Part shown: positions 9,016 to 18,332 of the stretch, piece after piece
Numbering within the stretch: the stretch's first letter is position 1
Layout: each line of letters starts with the position of its first letter
Source of the DNA: an uncultured cyanobacterium
Lineage (GTDB): Bacteria > Cyanobacteriota > Cyanobacteriia > PCC-6307 > Cyanobiaceae
Assembly (NCBI GenBank): GCA_903823115.1
Contig: CAIJRN010000044.1
Span: 1-53,743 of the forward strand
DNA length: 53,743 nt
Direction of reading: 5' to 3'
Translations under genes and position numbers: made by a program
Notes under the pieces: generated by a model
Told to the model about the DNA's origin: nothing
Databases searched by the model: none
What the model saw: the letters and a program-made list of their open reading frames with translations, nothing else

Positions 9016-9920
9016 GCCTGCGAGCAACCTGAGACTGGTGCTGAGCCTATGGCGTCGGCGTCGCTGCTGATCGTGCCCATGGACACGCCCGGTTCCGGGT
9101 GGCTGAGACTCACCGTCAATTCGCTCCAGTGATGAAGCTGGGGCACATCGGGTTCCAGGGGCGGCGGCTGCCTCCAGCCGGCTCGATAGCCCAGGACCAC
9201 CGGCACCCCGGCGGCGCGGGCCATGCGCAGGTCGCTGTTGGCATCGCCGATCAGGGCGCAGTGCCCAGCCGCGATGCCCAATTCCCGGCAGACACCGTGG
9301 ACGGCATCGGGGTGGGGCTTGCAGGGCTGGTGTTCCGCACTCCAGATCGCCTGGAAGTGACGTTGGAAGCCATGGATCGCCAGAAAGTCGCGGATCCCCT
9401 CTTCGTGATCGTTGCTGATCACAGCGCAACGGAGGCCGGCGGCGCTGAAACGCTCCAGCAGGTCGGCGAGCCCATCGGTGGCTTGCGGGCGGTGCTGGCT
9501 GCCCTGGCCGTGCAGTGCATCGGTGCGGGCAAACACGTCTTCACTGATGGCCAGCGCCTCTGGCCAGCCCAGCCCCACCATCGCGAAGGCGGTGGCTGTG
9601 GCGATCAGATTGTGCCCGCGGGAGGCCACGGCCGTGATGCTGGCCGGATGGATGCCGGCGGGCGTGAGGCCGTAGGCGCGGCGCAATAGATCCTCCAGCA
9701 CATCGCGGCGTTGCCGTTGCGCTTGGTGATCGAGGGCTTCAAGGCAATGAAAAACCCTCGCCGTGGCAAGGGCTTCGAGCATCGGCTCGCTGTGACTCAT
9801 GGTGCCGTCCTTGTCGAACAGAACGGCTTTGATCTCGGCAGCCCCTACGCCTGCAGGCTCAGCTTCGCGGCCGGCATGCCAGGCCTCGAGAGGCTCTCCA
9901 CCCAGGTTGAGATGGACCAC
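9012..9920 (-). CDS. HAD-superfamily phosphatase (phosphoglycolate phosphatase-like)
   Basis: A ~302-residue HAD hydrolase. Motif I is [14 protein letters not shown] (catalytic Asp pair), motif II is in [12 protein letters not shown], the motif III lysine is in [10 protein letters not shown], and motif IV is in [19 protein letters not shown]. The substrate is unknown; a small phosphate ester such as phosphoglycolate is possible by family resemblance. GTG 9920 is preferred because an AAGGGG ribosome-binding sequence lies just upstream; a TTG at 9947 is an alternative. It starts 23 bases after rpsA and overlaps metK by 4. A terminator-like hairpin lies inside the gene (see separate entry). Confidence 0.85.
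9750..9772 (-). terminator. Terminator-like hairpin inside the HAD gene
   Basis: On the minus (sense) strand CCCTTGC-CACG-GCGAGGG forms a 7-bp stem with one G-U pair, followed directly by TTTTT. The same 18-base core, with the same CACG loop, forms the psbT terminator at 11905-11931. It lies about 150 bases into the HAD coding sequence and 170 bases beyond the rpsA stop. Whether it terminates anything in vivo is unproven. Confidence 0.4.
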
Positions 9921-9943
9921 GGTGGCTGAGCCCCTTGGGGAGA

Positions 9944-11008
9944 TCAATCGAGGGTGACACCCATGGGTTCACCATCTTCGGCCTGCTCCAGCAGCATCTG
10001 CTTGTAGCGGGCGGCCATTTCCTCGGCCTTGTCAAACACCTTCTGGGGATCGGTGAGCATGTCGCCGGGCTCAGGCTCGAGGGCCTTGGTGGAGAGCGAG
10101 ATCCGACCGCGCTCGGCGTCGAGATCGATGATCATCACCTTCATCTGATCGTTGACATTGAGGACCGTGTGGGGTGTCTCAATGTGCTCGTGGCTGATCT
10201 CGGAAATGTGCAGCAGTCCGCTGACGCCGCCGATGTCGATGAAGGCGCCGTAGGGCTTGATGCCGCGTACGGTGCCGAGCACCACTTCGCCCACTTCCAG
10301 GCGATTCATCTTGCGCTCCACCAGGGCGCGGCGATGGCTGAGCACCAGGCGGTTGCGCTCCTCGTCCACCTCCAGGAATTTGAGGGGCAGGAAGTCGGCC
10401 ACCAGCTCTTCCTTGGCCTTGCGGGTGCTGATGTGGCTGCCGGGTATGAAGCCGCGCAGACCCTCAACCCGCACCAGGGCACCACCGCGGTTGGTGGCGA
10501 ACACTTCGCTGTAGATGGTGGCGTCTTCTTTCTGAAGCTGGCGCACCCGTTCCCAGGCACGCTGGTATTCGATGCGTCGCACCGACAGGGTGAGCTGGCC
10601 GTCCTCGTTCTCCTCGCTCAGGATGAAGAACTCACGCACTTCACCGGGCTCAAGCACGTCGGAGAGATGCTCAACCCGGTTGATCGACACCTCCTGCAGG
10701 GGCATGAAGGCGGCGGTCTTGGCGCCGATGTCGATCATGGCGCCCTTGGATTCCAGGGCGAACACGGTGCCGTTGACGACGTCGCCGGGCTTGAAGTTGT
10801 AGTCGTACTTGCTCAGCAGTGCCGCGAAATCATCGATCGTGAAGCCAACCCCATCGCCATCGCGGGCTGCAACCCGGCTACTGGAATCATCGGCGGAGGG
10901 CACATCTTCCGGAATGGCGAGATCCAGGGAGGAGTCTTCCTCCTGCAGATCGGCAACCACCACGTCGGTGGTCAGGGTTTCGCGTTCGGAAGAGGGGGTC
11001 ACGGTCAT
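9944..11008 (-). CDS. rpsA: 30S ribosomal protein S1
   Basis: A 354-residue cyanobacterial/plastid-type S1 protein, shorter than the ~557-residue proteobacterial form. It carries three S1 RNA-binding repeats: about residues 77-146 (FKPGDVVNGTVFALESKGAM), 162-230 (the GGALVRVEGLRGFIPGSHIS region) and 247-320 (VGEVVLGTVRGIKPYGAFID). Both tails are acidic. It recruits mRNA to the small ribosomal subunit. The order nrdR then rpsA is typical of related genomes. It is the probable first gene of the minus-strand run ending near comF. Confidence 0.96.
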   Translation of the reverse strand: MTVTPSSERETLTTDVVVADLQEEDSSLDLAIPEDVPSADDSSSRVAARDGDGVGFTIDDFAALLSKYDYNFKPGDVVNGTVFALESKGAMIDIGAKTAAFMPLQEVSINRVEHLSDVLEPGEVREFFILSEENEDGQLTLSVRRIEYQRAWERVRQLQKEDATIYSEVFATNRGGALVRVEGLRGFIPGSHISTRKAKEELVADFLPLKFLEVDEERNRLVLSHRRALVERKMNRLEVGEVVLGTVRGIKPYGAFIDIGGVSGLLHISEISHEHIETPHTVLNVNDQMKVMIIDLDAERGRISLSTKALEPEPGDMLTDPQKVFDKAEEMAARYKQMLLEQAEDGEPMGVTLD

Positions 11009-11202
11009 GGATCAGGGGCGGTCTGCTCAAAGGCAGTGCGAAGGGAAGGGCCTCTCTGCCCGCCAGCAGCGGAGGCGCAATCCATAACTCTATCAACCGA
11101 CAGGCCACGACCCTGCAATTGATCGCCCCCGGTGGGCGTCCTTGGCACTCTCATGAAGAGGCTGTGGCCCGCTTGCGCTTCTCCTGCCTTCGCTCTGGGG
11201 GT

Positions 11203-11703
11203 TCAGCCCACAATCGCCAGCCGGCCTTTGCCCTTGCTGCTGCGGCCCTGGCTGGGATGGCTGAGTCCCTCAAGGGTGGCAACGAAATCGCTGACGCTCT
11301 GGAACTGGCGGTAGACCGAGGCGAAGCGCACGTAGGCCACTTCGCTCATGTCGCGCAATTGCTGCAGAACCAGCTCGCCGATTTCACTGCTGGTGACTTC
11401 CCTGCCGTTGCGCTGCTGCAGGGCCAGTTCGATCTCATCGACCACAGCCTCCAGCTGGGCTGGTTCCAGCCCGGTTTTTTCGCAGGCCCGCAGCAGGCCA
11501 TGCAGCAGTTTGGATCGGTTGAAGGTTTCGCGGGTTCCCAGTCGCTTGACCACCGTGATCGGCACGGTTTCAACCCGTTCATAGGTGGTGAAGCGAAAGT
11601 CGCAGTTGAGGCACTCACGCCGCCGCCGCACGCTGCGACCACTATCTGCCGCCCTGGATTCGAGCACCCGGCTGTCGGTGTGTTGGCAGGTGGGACATTG
11701 CAT
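11203..11703 (-). CDS. nrdR: Transcriptional repressor NrdR
   Basis: A 166-residue repressor of ribonucleotide reductase genes. It has an N-terminal zinc ribbon ([17 protein letters not shown] with CxxC, then [12 protein letters not shown]) and an ATP-cone domain beginning [20 protein letters not shown], which senses ATP/dATP. ATG 11703 is chosen because NrdR proteins begin directly with M-x-CPxC; upstream sequence in frame is not family-like. The C-terminus carries a basic Ser/Gly/Lys extension ([16 protein letters not shown]) beyond the usual ~150 residues. It lies between psbT and rpsA, all on the minus strand. Confidence 0.95.
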   Translation of the reverse strand: MQCPTCQHTDSRVLESRAADSGRSVRRRRECLNCDFRFTTYERVETVPITVVKRLGTRETFNRSKLLHGLLRACEKTGLEPAQLEAVVDEIELALQQRNGREVTSSEIGELVLQQLRDMSEVAYVRFASVYRQFQSVSDFVATLEGLSHPSQGRSSKGKGRLAIVG

Positions 11704-11904
11704 CCCCGGAGTCGCTCCGTGTTCGGTTTTCGCAAGTGTAGACAGATAACGACAGAAAGAAAAGGTTTGCTGCCATTTCGGGCTGTCTTGATGGCGGATG
11801 AACCACGGCAAGACTCAACGGTTGCCGTGATCGCTGGGGCAGCACGAACCGAAAAGGAAAGGTCTCGCAGCCTGCTGCCTGATCAACACATGGCTGTTAT
11901 TCCA

Positions 11905-11931
11905 ACAAAAAACCCTCGCCGTGGCGAGGGT
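11905..11931 (-). terminator. Intrinsic terminator after psbB-psbT
   Basis: On the minus strand a perfect 8-bp stem ACCCTCGC / GCGAGGGT with loop CACG is followed by TTTTT. It starts 37 bases past the psbT stop codon and ends the psbB-psbT transcript before nrdR. This is the clearest intrinsic terminator of the window together with that after petD. Confidence 0.88.
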
Positions 11932-11968
11932 CTTGGTTGGCGCTGTTGCCGTGGGAACGGCCGCCGGA

Positions 11969-12064
11969 TCACTTGCCGATCTTCGGGGGATCGCGGAAGG
12001 CGATGGCGAAGAACAGGGTGGAAATGGCCAGGGCCAGAATCAGGATGTAGGCGAAGCTCTCCAT
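11969..12064 (-). CDS. psbT: Photosystem II reaction-centre protein T
   Basis: A 31-residue single-span thylakoid membrane subunit of photosystem II, needed for dimer stability and repair. The sequence begins [20 protein letters not shown] and ends FRDPPKIGK, an essentially textbook PsbT. It lies 36 bases downstream of psbB on the same strand, the conserved psbB-psbT arrangement, and is followed by an intrinsic terminator. Confidence 0.96.
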   Translation of the reverse strand: MESFAYILILALAISTLFFAIAFRDPPKIGK

Positions 12065-12100
12065 GGGGAGTTCTCGGGAGATGAGGGATGGAGCCGGCGA

Positions 12101-13660
12101 TCAGCTGAGGGTGGAGCCAGCCGGAGGTACGTAGCCCTCGGGCAGGCGGCGGGTCGACCTGTCGCCCAGTTTCTGGAACAGACCGAACTCCACCTGTTCG
12201 CCAAGATCGGGATCGATACCGGCGAAAACATCACGGTAGAGGGTTCTGGCACCGTGCCAGATGTGGCCGAAGAAGAAGAGCAGGGCGAAGGTGGCATGGC
12301 CGAAGGTGAACCAGCCACGCGGTGAGCTGCGGAAGACACCATCGGAGTGGTAAGTCTCACGGTCGAACTCGAAGCCCTCGCCCAGCTGGGCTTTGCGTGC
12401 CAGCCGCTTGACGTCGGCCGGATCGCTGAAGGTCTGACCGTTGAGAGCACCACCGAAGATGGTGGCCGTGACACCCTGTTGCTCGAAGGAGTACTTGGCC
12501 TCCGCCCGGCGGAAGGGGATATCGGCGCGAACCACACCCTCTTCGTCCTGGAGGACGATCGGGAAGTTCTCGAAGAAGTTCGGCAGACGACGAACCTGGA
12601 GGTCGTGACCTGCTTTATCGGTGAAGGCGATGTGGCCGATCCAGCCGGTGGGCAGGCCATCGCCGTTCACCATCGGACCAACCCGGAACAGGCCGCCTTT
12701 GGCAGGACTGTTGCCGACGTAGTCATAGAAGGCCAATTTCTCGGGAATGGCCGACCAGGCTTGCTCCTTGGTGGCGCCGTTATCGATGGCGGTTTGGACG
12801 CGCCGGTTGATTTCGGTCTTGAAGTAGCTCTGATCCCACTGATAACGGGTGGGACCGAACAGCTCAATCGGGGTGGCTGCGGCGCCATACCACATGGTTC
12901 CGGCCACAATGAAGGCGGCGAAGAACACGGCGGCGATGGCGCTGGCCAGAACCGTTTCGATGTTCCCCATGCGCAGGGCCTTGTAGAGGCGCTCCGGTGG
13001 TCGGGTGGTGATGTGGAAGATGCCGGCGATGATGCCGACGATGCCCGCCGCGATGTGGTGAGCCACGATGCCGCCGGGGTTGAAGGGGTTGAAACCCTCC
13101 GGTCCCCAGGAGGGTTGCACCGCTTCAATGTGACCGTTCAGCCCGTAGGCATCGGTCACCCACATCCCTGGACCGAATACACCGGTGAGGTGGAAGGCGC
13201 CGAAGCCGAAGCAACCGAGACCGGCAAGCAGCAGGTGGATGCCGAAGATCTTGGGCAGGTCGAGGGCGGGTTCGCCGGTGCGAGGGTCCTGCCAGATCTC
13301 CAGATCCCAGTAGGTCCAGTGCCAGATGGCGGCAAGAAACAGCAGGCCACTGAAAACGATGTGAGCAGCAGCAACGCCCTCAAAGCTCCAGAAGCCGGGG
13401 TCGACACCGGTTGCTCCGGTGATGCTCCATCCGCCCCAACTGTCTGTCACACCCAGGCGGGCCATGAAGGGCATGACGAACATGCCCTGGCGCCACATGG
13501 GGTTCAGCACCGGGTCGGAGGGATCAAAAATGGCGAGCTCATAGAGCGCCATGGAGCCGGCCCAGCCGGCGACCAAGGCGGTGTGCATGAGGTGCACGGC
13601 GAGCAAGCGGCCCGGGTCGTTGATGACGACCGTGTGCACCCTGTACCAGGGCAATCCCAT
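12101..13660 (-). CDS. psbB: Photosystem II CP47 chlorophyll apoprotein
   Basis: A 519-residue core antenna protein of photosystem II with six transmembrane helices and a large lumenal loop between helices V and VI. It begins [20 protein letters not shown]. Chlorophyll-ligating histidines occur in the helices (e.g. [40 protein letters not shown]). The last helix [20 protein letters not shown] is also present. The length is normal. It is followed by psbT and is divergent from the ferredoxin-psbM pair across 157 bases that must hold both promoters. Confidence 0.98.
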   Translation of the reverse strand: MGLPWYRVHTVVINDPGRLLAVHLMHTALVAGWAGSMALYELAIFDPSDPVLNPMWRQGMFVMPFMARLGVTDSWGGWSITGATGVDPGFWSFEGVAAAHIVFSGLLFLAAIWHWTYWDLEIWQDPRTGEPALDLPKIFGIHLLLAGLGCFGFGAFHLTGVFGPGMWVTDAYGLNGHIEAVQPSWGPEGFNPFNPGGIVAHHIAAGIVGIIAGIFHITTRPPERLYKALRMGNIETVLASAIAAVFFAAFIVAGTMWYGAAATPIELFGPTRYQWDQSYFKTEINRRVQTAIDNGATKEQAWSAIPEKLAFYDYVGNSPAKGGLFRVGPMVNGDGLPTGWIGHIAFTDKAGHDLQVRRLPNFFENFPIVLQDEEGVVRADIPFRRAEAKYSFEQQGVTATIFGGALNGQTFSDPADVKRLARKAQLGEGFEFDRETYHSDGVFRSSPRGWFTFGHATFALLFFFGHIWHGARTLYRDVFAGIDPDLGEQVEFGLFQKLGDRSTRRLPEGYVPPAGSTLS

Positions 13661-13817
13661 GGGGGGTCAGATCTGGGTTGGGTTTGGCGATCGGCCAGGC
13701 CGATCCGTCTGGAGATGGTAGAGGGTGCGGATGGCCGCACGGGGCGCCAGGTAACGGACCGCAACTGCAGGCCTGGGGCGACGGTTCCAAAATGGCGGTT
13801 CCCGCCCTTGTTGCACC

Positions 13818-14318
13818 ATGCCCGTGATCCGATTCGTGCGTGAAGGCCAGGATGTGGAGTGCTATCCCGGCGAAAATCTGCGCGAGGTGGCCTTGCGCGA
13901 GGGGATCGAGCTCTACGGCCTCAAGGGAAAACTGGGTAACTGTGGTGGTTGCGGGCAGTGCATCACCTGTTTCGTCGATGTGGAGGGGGCCAGCGACGCC
14001 GCCCTCACAGCACCCACGGCGGTGGAGGTGCAGAAATTGCGGCGCCGTCCCCAGAGCTGGCGCCTGGCCTGCCAGGCCCTGGTTCAGCAGTCCCTGGCGG
14101 TGGTCACCCGGCCCCAGGCGGGCCTGGCGGATCGGGAGGCGCTCCTGGCTGAGGCCCTCTCCCGGCCCCTGCCTGCCGGCCCCTTGGCTTGGCCCACTCC
14201 TGTGGAGCAGGAGTCGGAAGAGCCTGAAACCAGCACTGACCCGGCTGGGGAGACAGCTTCAGCTGCACCAACCGCAACGAGCGATGAAGCGAACGCTGAT
14301 GGCCAACAGGGGCGGTGA
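13818..14318 (+). CDS. 2Fe-2S ferredoxin-like protein with long C-terminal tail
   Basis: A 166-residue protein. An N-terminal plant-type ferredoxin fold (MPVIRFVREGQDVECYPGEN) has a cysteine-rich cluster NCGGCGQCITC at residues 41-51 and a later cysteine in RLACQAL near residue 84. The spacing is unusual, with C-x2-C-x2-C-x2-C rather than the standard C-x4-C-x2-C. Residues beyond ~105 form a Pro/Glu/Ala-rich tail without clear structure. The gene is divergent from psbB and 27 bases ahead of psbM, a neighbourhood I recall as conserved in alpha-cyanobacteria, suggesting a photosystem II-linked or stromal electron-transfer role. This role is inference. Confidence 0.85.
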   Translation: MPVIRFVREGQDVECYPGENLREVALREGIELYGLKGKLGNCGGCGQCITCFVDVEGASDAALTAPTAVEVQKLRRRPQSWRLACQALVQQSLAVVTRPQAGLADREALLAEALSRPLPAGPLAWPTPVEQESEEPETSTDPAGETASAAPTATSDEANADGQQGR

Positions 14319-14345
14319 TACGTTCTCTGCATCTTTCCGACAGCC

Positions 14346-14453
14346 ATGGAAACCAACGACCTCGGCTTCGTAGCCAGCCTTCTGTTCGTCCTGGTTCCGG
14401 CAGTCTTTCTGATCATCCTCTACATCCAGACCAGCAGCCGCCAGGGCGGTTGA
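14346..14453 (+). CDS. psbM: Photosystem II reaction-centre protein M
   Basis: A 35-residue single-span membrane subunit at the photosystem II dimer interface. The sequence starts [20 protein letters not shown] and ends TSSRQGG, matching the family closely. It starts 27 bases after the ferredoxin-like gene, so the two are probably cotranscribed. A long inverted repeat follows at 14501-14546. Confidence 0.95.
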   Translation: METNDLGFVASLLFVLVPAVFLIILYIQTSSRQGG

Positions 14454-15523
14454 GCTGCCACGTCGGCTGGCCTGCAGGCTGAGCAGACAGATTCAGTGGC
14501 GAGCAAGCCTTCCCGTTGGCATCCGTTCCAATGGGAAGGCTTGCTCGGATTGTCCGGGCAACCTTTGCCCATCCAGCCCAGGGCTCCTTGGCCATTCTTG
14601 GCGTCTGAGGGTCGGGATAGGGGCAACGGGATCCTGTTGGAAGCTCTCGGTGTCGGCATTGATCGATTCGAAATCATGGATTTGCTGCCCTGACGACGCA
14701 GCGACTACTTCCACTCCATAGGCTTATTTCCAATGTCGCCCCTGCCGTTGTTGTGACGTCACAGCCGCATCGGTTCTGGGGCTGGATCGGCGCAGCGTCC
14801 ATCGCTAATCGATCTCAAGGCCCTTTCTGTTGAACCTTGAAGAAGCCCCGATCTGCCGCGCCGGCGAGAATGCAGACGCTGGCTGATCCGTGCCTTTCCT
14901 GATGACCGGAATGGGTGCGCCGGGGGTCGGGCCGAGTTCCACAGACCTATGGGCTTGAGTATTATATGTTGCCAGATCATCGGCCGCCCTGAGGCGATAG
15001 TCGTGCTGACGAACTAGGGATCCAAAGGGAAGTGGAACATGGATGCCCTCCCGCATCGATCTCGCTTTTCAGGCTGGATCCAGAGTGCTGGTGCCGCAAT
15101 CGGCATGATGGTATCGGCACGCCTGAGGCATGAGCGCTGAAAGCTGCTTTTGGCAGGCTTTTGGTGTAGCAGGGGAGCAGGAGTTCTGGCTGCCGTTTCA
15201 GTACGACGCATTGGCCAACGGCAGGCTTCTGCTGTGTGTCTGCCGTTGCTTGCTCTGTCTGGTCAGGTTTGCTGTGGTTGTTGGTCGTCATGACCATTCC
15301 TGGTTGACAGCACTTGTGCTCGGGGGCTCGCTTCCTTCTCGACCAAGTTCCAGGCAGATTGCGGATGGGCGGATAGGCCGATTTTCCTGGCTCAAGCACG
15401 CGTGCCATGGAGGCCATCAGAGTGCCCTCCGCCTGACCAATGGCTCAGCTTTCAACCCGGTCAACTGTGGGATCTGATGCGTGGCGTCAAGCCCCAGCTT
15501 CTGCCTGAGGGGCGTCTCCGGCT
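14454..15523. other. About 1 kb without a recognisable gene
   Basis: Apart from the inverted repeat at 14501-14546, no frame resembles a known protein. The longest open frames (15130-15477 plus; 14977-15417 minus) give Ser/Cys/His-rich or mixed translations with no domain and no conserved start context. A 12-bp perfect palindrome TGTGACGTCACA lies at 14752-14763. The base composition looks less GC-rich than the flanking genes. It may be decayed or spacer DNA next to the psbM transcription unit. Confidence 0.6.
14501..14546. repeat. 19-bp inverted repeat (hairpin) downstream of psbM
   Basis: The arms 14501-14519 and 14528-14546 pair over 19 positions (GAGCAAGCCTTCCC pairs perfectly with GGGAAGGCTTGCTC; one G-T pair further in), with an 8-base loop. 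It lies 47 bases past the psbM stop. No T-run follows on either strand, so it is not a standard intrinsic terminator. It could stabilise the psbM mRNA 3' end or be a REP-like element. Confidence 0.8.
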
Positions 15524-16372
15524 TCAGCGGCTGCCCTCCGGTTCCCTCACCAGCAGCACCGGCGCCGGGGCATGGACACGGATGTAGTCGCTGACGGAAC
15601 TGCCCAGCAGCCGATCCAGATCCACCAGGGCCTTGGCCACCAAGGGGCGGCGGTCCTGGGAGGCGATCACCAGCAGGTCGACCTTGAGCTCTTCGGCCAC
15701 CTTGCAGACGGTGCGGCTGACATCGCCGGTGCGATGGATCGCTTTCATCTCCACGCCCATGGATCGGGCCCGCTGCACCGCCTTGCCCAGCACCTCGTCG
15801 GCGGGGCTCTTGCCGCCGCGGGAGGGGGTGATGTCCTGGCGGGTCACGTGAACGCCCGTGAGGCTGCCGCCGGGGATGCCGTTGACCAGTTCACAGGCCA
15901 GGCGAATCGCGTCATCGCCGACGCCCGTACCGTCGACGGTGACCATGACCCGATTGATGGCCCGCACGTAGAGGTCGTCGCGGACAAGCAGCATCGGCCG
16001 GGTCGAGAGCTGGAAAACGTACTGGCTGGCGCTGTTGGCCAGGATCGACTGGAGCCGACCCAGCCCCCTGGAGCCCATCACGATCAGGTCGGCGTCGATC
16101 TCGTCCGCCACTTTCAGCACGGTCTGCTTGGTGTCGCCCTGGCGCACGATCGTGGTGACCTCGGTGGCGCTGAGGCCGAGGCGCTGGATGGCTTCGTTCA
16201 CCAGGGCCTCGCTGCGATCGCGGTGCTCCTGGAGGTCGCTGCCCCCCTGCTCCGGGATCACATGGAGCAGGGTGATCCGGGCCTGACGGCAAGGGGGAAT
16301 GTCCCGCAACATGCGGACCATCTCTTCCACCTGGCTCTTGCCGGAATTGGCGATCAGAAGATTGCGGAACAC
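15524..16372 (-). CDS. Universal stress protein, tandem UspA domains
   Basis: A 282-residue cytoplasmic protein with two UspA domains, about residues 1-135 and 140-280. Each has a nucleotide-binding glycine motif near its end: LIVMGSRGLGRLQSILANSA in the first, and the weaker LLVIASQDRRP in the second. The first domain therefore has the classic ATP-binding G-x2-G-x9-G-S/T-like pattern and the second has partly lost it. The start is GTG 16372 (MFRNLLIANSGKSQVEEMVR). The specific stress or partner is not indicated by neighbours. Confidence 0.88.
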   Translation of the reverse strand: MFRNLLIANSGKSQVEEMVRMLRDIPPCRQARITLLHVIPEQGGSDLQEHRDRSEALVNEAIQRLGLSATEVTTIVRQGDTKQTVLKVADEIDADLIVMGSRGLGRLQSILANSASQYVFQLSTRPMLLVRDDLYVRAINRVMVTVDGTGVGDDAIRLACELVNGIPGGSLTGVHVTRQDITPSRGGKSPADEVLGKAVQRARSMGVEMKAIHRTGDVSRTVCKVAEELKVDLLVIASQDRRPLVAKALVDLDRLLGSSVSDYIRVHAPAPVLLVREPEGSR

Positions 16373-16444
16373 GGGATGCTTTGAAGCTGGGGTTCAGCCT
16401 ATGGCTGATCGGCGGTCAGGATCCCCAAGTGCCGCAACACCGTG

Positions 16445-16918
16445 ATGCAGTCGCCACCATCCACCCTTTTCCCTGCGGAACCGGGCAGCGGCTGGTGTCT
16501 GCGCCGGCGGGTGTTGCCCCAGCACACCGACCATGCCGGCGTGATGTGGCACGGGGCTTACGTGGGCTGGTTGGAGGAGGCCCGCATCGAGGCCCTCGGG
16601 GCCGTTGGACTGCCCTACAGCGATCTGTCCGCCCGCGGCCTGGAGTTGCCGATCGTCTCCCTGGCGATTGATTACCGGCAGGCCCTGCTCCATGGCGATG
16701 CGGTGGAGGTGTGCAGCCTGGTGCTGCCGCGCCAGGGGCTGAAGCTTCCCTGGCACACCTCCCTGTTTGGGCCAGGCGGGGTTCTGGCGGCGACGGCCCG
16801 GGTGGAGCTGGTGCTGTTGGATCTCTCCGCCGGTCCGGCCCGGCGCCGGCTGCTGCGCCGTTGGCCCGCCGACCTGGACTGCGCCTTGGAGGCGTTGATC
16901 AAAAGGTCGCCGAGATAG
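16445..16918 (+). CDS. Hot-dog fold acyl-CoA thioesterase
   Basis: A 157-residue 4-hydroxybenzoyl-CoA-thioesterase-like protein. The active-site motif HTDHAGVMWHGAYVGWLEEA sits near residues 27-46, matching the YbgC/4HBT pattern (D-x-A/Q-G-x2-xH). In cyanobacteria the related enzyme hydrolyses 1,4-dihydroxy-2-naphthoyl-CoA in phylloquinone synthesis; this is a plausible but unproven assignment. ATG 16445 is preferred to an immediately preceding GTG. It is 27 bases ahead of dprA on the same strand. Confidence 0.8.
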   Translation: MQSPPSTLFPAEPGSGWCLRRRVLPQHTDHAGVMWHGAYVGWLEEARIEALGAVGLPYSDLSARGLELPIVSLAIDYRQALLHGDAVEVCSLVLPRQGLKLPWHTSLFGPGGVLAATARVELVLLDLSAGPARRRLLRRWPADLDCALEALIKRSPR

Positions 16919-16945
16919 TACATTTGAACCATTGCGAGGGTCGCG

Positions 16946-18322
16946 ATGGGGGATCTGGTGCCGGGGAAATTTCCGTTGGCTGCGTCACCCGAGCTCCTGC
17001 TCTCGGCTTGTCCTGCCCCCTGGAATGCTCGTCAGCGGCTCTGGTGGCTGCTCTGGAGTCTCTGTCCAGGCATCGGGGTCAGGCGCCTGCGGCGGCTGGT
17101 GCTGCTGCCCGGTGGCCTCGAGGCGGCCTGGCTGCTCCCGGTGGAGCTGCTGGCGGCCCAGATGGGCTGGCCCCGGAGTCTGGGGCCGGCTGTGGCTCAG
17201 TTCCGCTCCCGCTGGGGAAGCGATCCCCTGTCCCGGCTGGTCAGAGCGGGGCAGGCCGGGCGGCGGGTTCTGTTGCCCGGGGATCGGCGCTGGCCCGAGG
17301 CGATGGAGGCCCTCGATCGTCCTCCCCCGGCGCTGCATTGGCGAGGGCGAGGCAGTCTGTGGGCGCCCCTGGCCGGTCGCCTGGCCGTGGCGGTGGTCGG
17401 CACCCGCCGGCCCTCCAGCCATGGCCTGCTGATGGCCAGCCGCATCGGCGCGGCGCTGGCGGCCGCCGGCTGGCCGGTGGTGAGCGGCTTGGCGGAGGGC
17501 ATTGATGGCGCCGCCCATGAGGGTTGCCTGGCGGCCGGTGGTGCCCCGGTGGCCGTGCTCGGGACCCCTCTCGATCGCACCTATCCCCGCCATCACCGCG
17601 CTCTGCAACAGCAGGTGGCCCGCCAGGGGCTGTTGCTGAGTGAATGGCCCGTCGGAGCCCCGGTCCGGCCCGGTCACTTCGCCAGCCGCAATCGTCTGCA
17701 GGTGGCCCTGGCGACGGCCTTGGTGCTGGTGGAATGTCCGTTGGCCAGCGGTGCCCTCCATTCCGCCGATCTGGCCTGGGCCCAGGGATTGCCCCTCTGG
17801 GTGGTGCCGGCTGATGCCGCCAGGCTCTCGGCGCTGGGCAGCAACCGTCTGCTGGCCAGGGGAGCCACCCCGTTGCTCACGCCCTCCGATCTGATCGATC
17901 AACTGGGGCCGGGCCCCCTGGCCGGCGGACCCTGGTCCGCGGCCCCGGCTTTTGGTGAAATGGCTGTTGGTGAAACGGCTTCAGCAGCCAGTGCCGCCGC
18001 GATGGCTGCAGCGGCAATGACTGTCAGCGCGCGGTCCGCTGGGAGCCAGGCTCTGCCAGCCCGGGCGCCAGCGGCTCCGGTTGCAGGGGCGGTGGCTCGC
18101 CAGGGAAGGCCTGTGGAGTGCCGGTTCGACGCGGCCGGCCGGCGTCTGCTGGCAGCGGTGGGGGCCGGTGCCAGCCTGGAGCAGATCAGCCAGGCCCTGG
18201 GCCAGCCCGCCGAGCAGCTGGTGCCTGTTCTGCTGGATCTGGAATTGGCCGGTCTGCTCAGGGCCGAGCCTGGTCTGCGCTGGCGGCCGGCAGCTGTTCT
18301 GGTGCAGCAGGGGTCTGCCTAG
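16946..18322 (+). CDS. dprA: DNA-processing protein DprA/Smf
   Basis: A 458-residue protein that loads RecA on incoming single-stranded DNA during natural transformation. A SAM/HhH-like N-terminal part (LCPGIGVRRLRRLVLLPGG) precedes the Rossmann-fold core with VAVVGTRRPSSHGLLMASRI, VVSGLAEGIDGAAHEGCLAA and FASRNR, the latter matching the family F-x2-R-N-R motif. An Ala-rich low-complexity linker (about residues 340-390) leads to a winged-helix-like C-terminal domain (LLAAVGAGASLEQISQALGQ). It is longer than average because of the linker. It is followed by prmC 10 bases later, the usual neighbourhood in related genomes. Confidence 0.93.
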   Translation: MGDLVPGKFPLAASPELLLSACPAPWNARQRLWWLLWSLCPGIGVRRLRRLVLLPGGLEAAWLLPVELLAAQMGWPRSLGPAVAQFRSRWGSDPLSRLVRAGQAGRRVLLPGDRRWPEAMEALDRPPPALHWRGRGSLWAPLAGRLAVAVVGTRRPSSHGLLMASRIGAALAAAGWPVVSGLAEGIDGAAHEGCLAAGGAPVAVLGTPLDRTYPRHHRALQQQVARQGLLLSEWPVGAPVRPGHFASRNRLQVALATALVLVECPLASGALHSADLAWAQGLPLWVVPADAARLSALGSNRLLARGATPLLTPSDLIDQLGPGPLAGGPWSAAPAFGEMAVGETASAASAAAMAAAAMTVSARSAGSQALPARAPAAPVAGAVARQGRPVECRFDAAGRRLLAAVGAGASLEQISQALGQPAEQLVPVLLDLELAGLLRAEPGLRWRPAAVLVQQGSA

Positions 18323-18332
18323 GCTGAACCCC

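Noticed and set aside
14752-14763. Perfect palindrome TGTGACGTCACA, similar to a CRP-type site
   Set aside because: CRP/SyCRP1 sites need six bases between TGTGA and TCACA; here there are two, and no gene start is near.
14977-15417. 146-codon minus-strand frame in the gap after psbM
   Set aside because: The translation has no domain, no plausible start context and a mixed Ser/Pro/Cys composition; it looks like chance.
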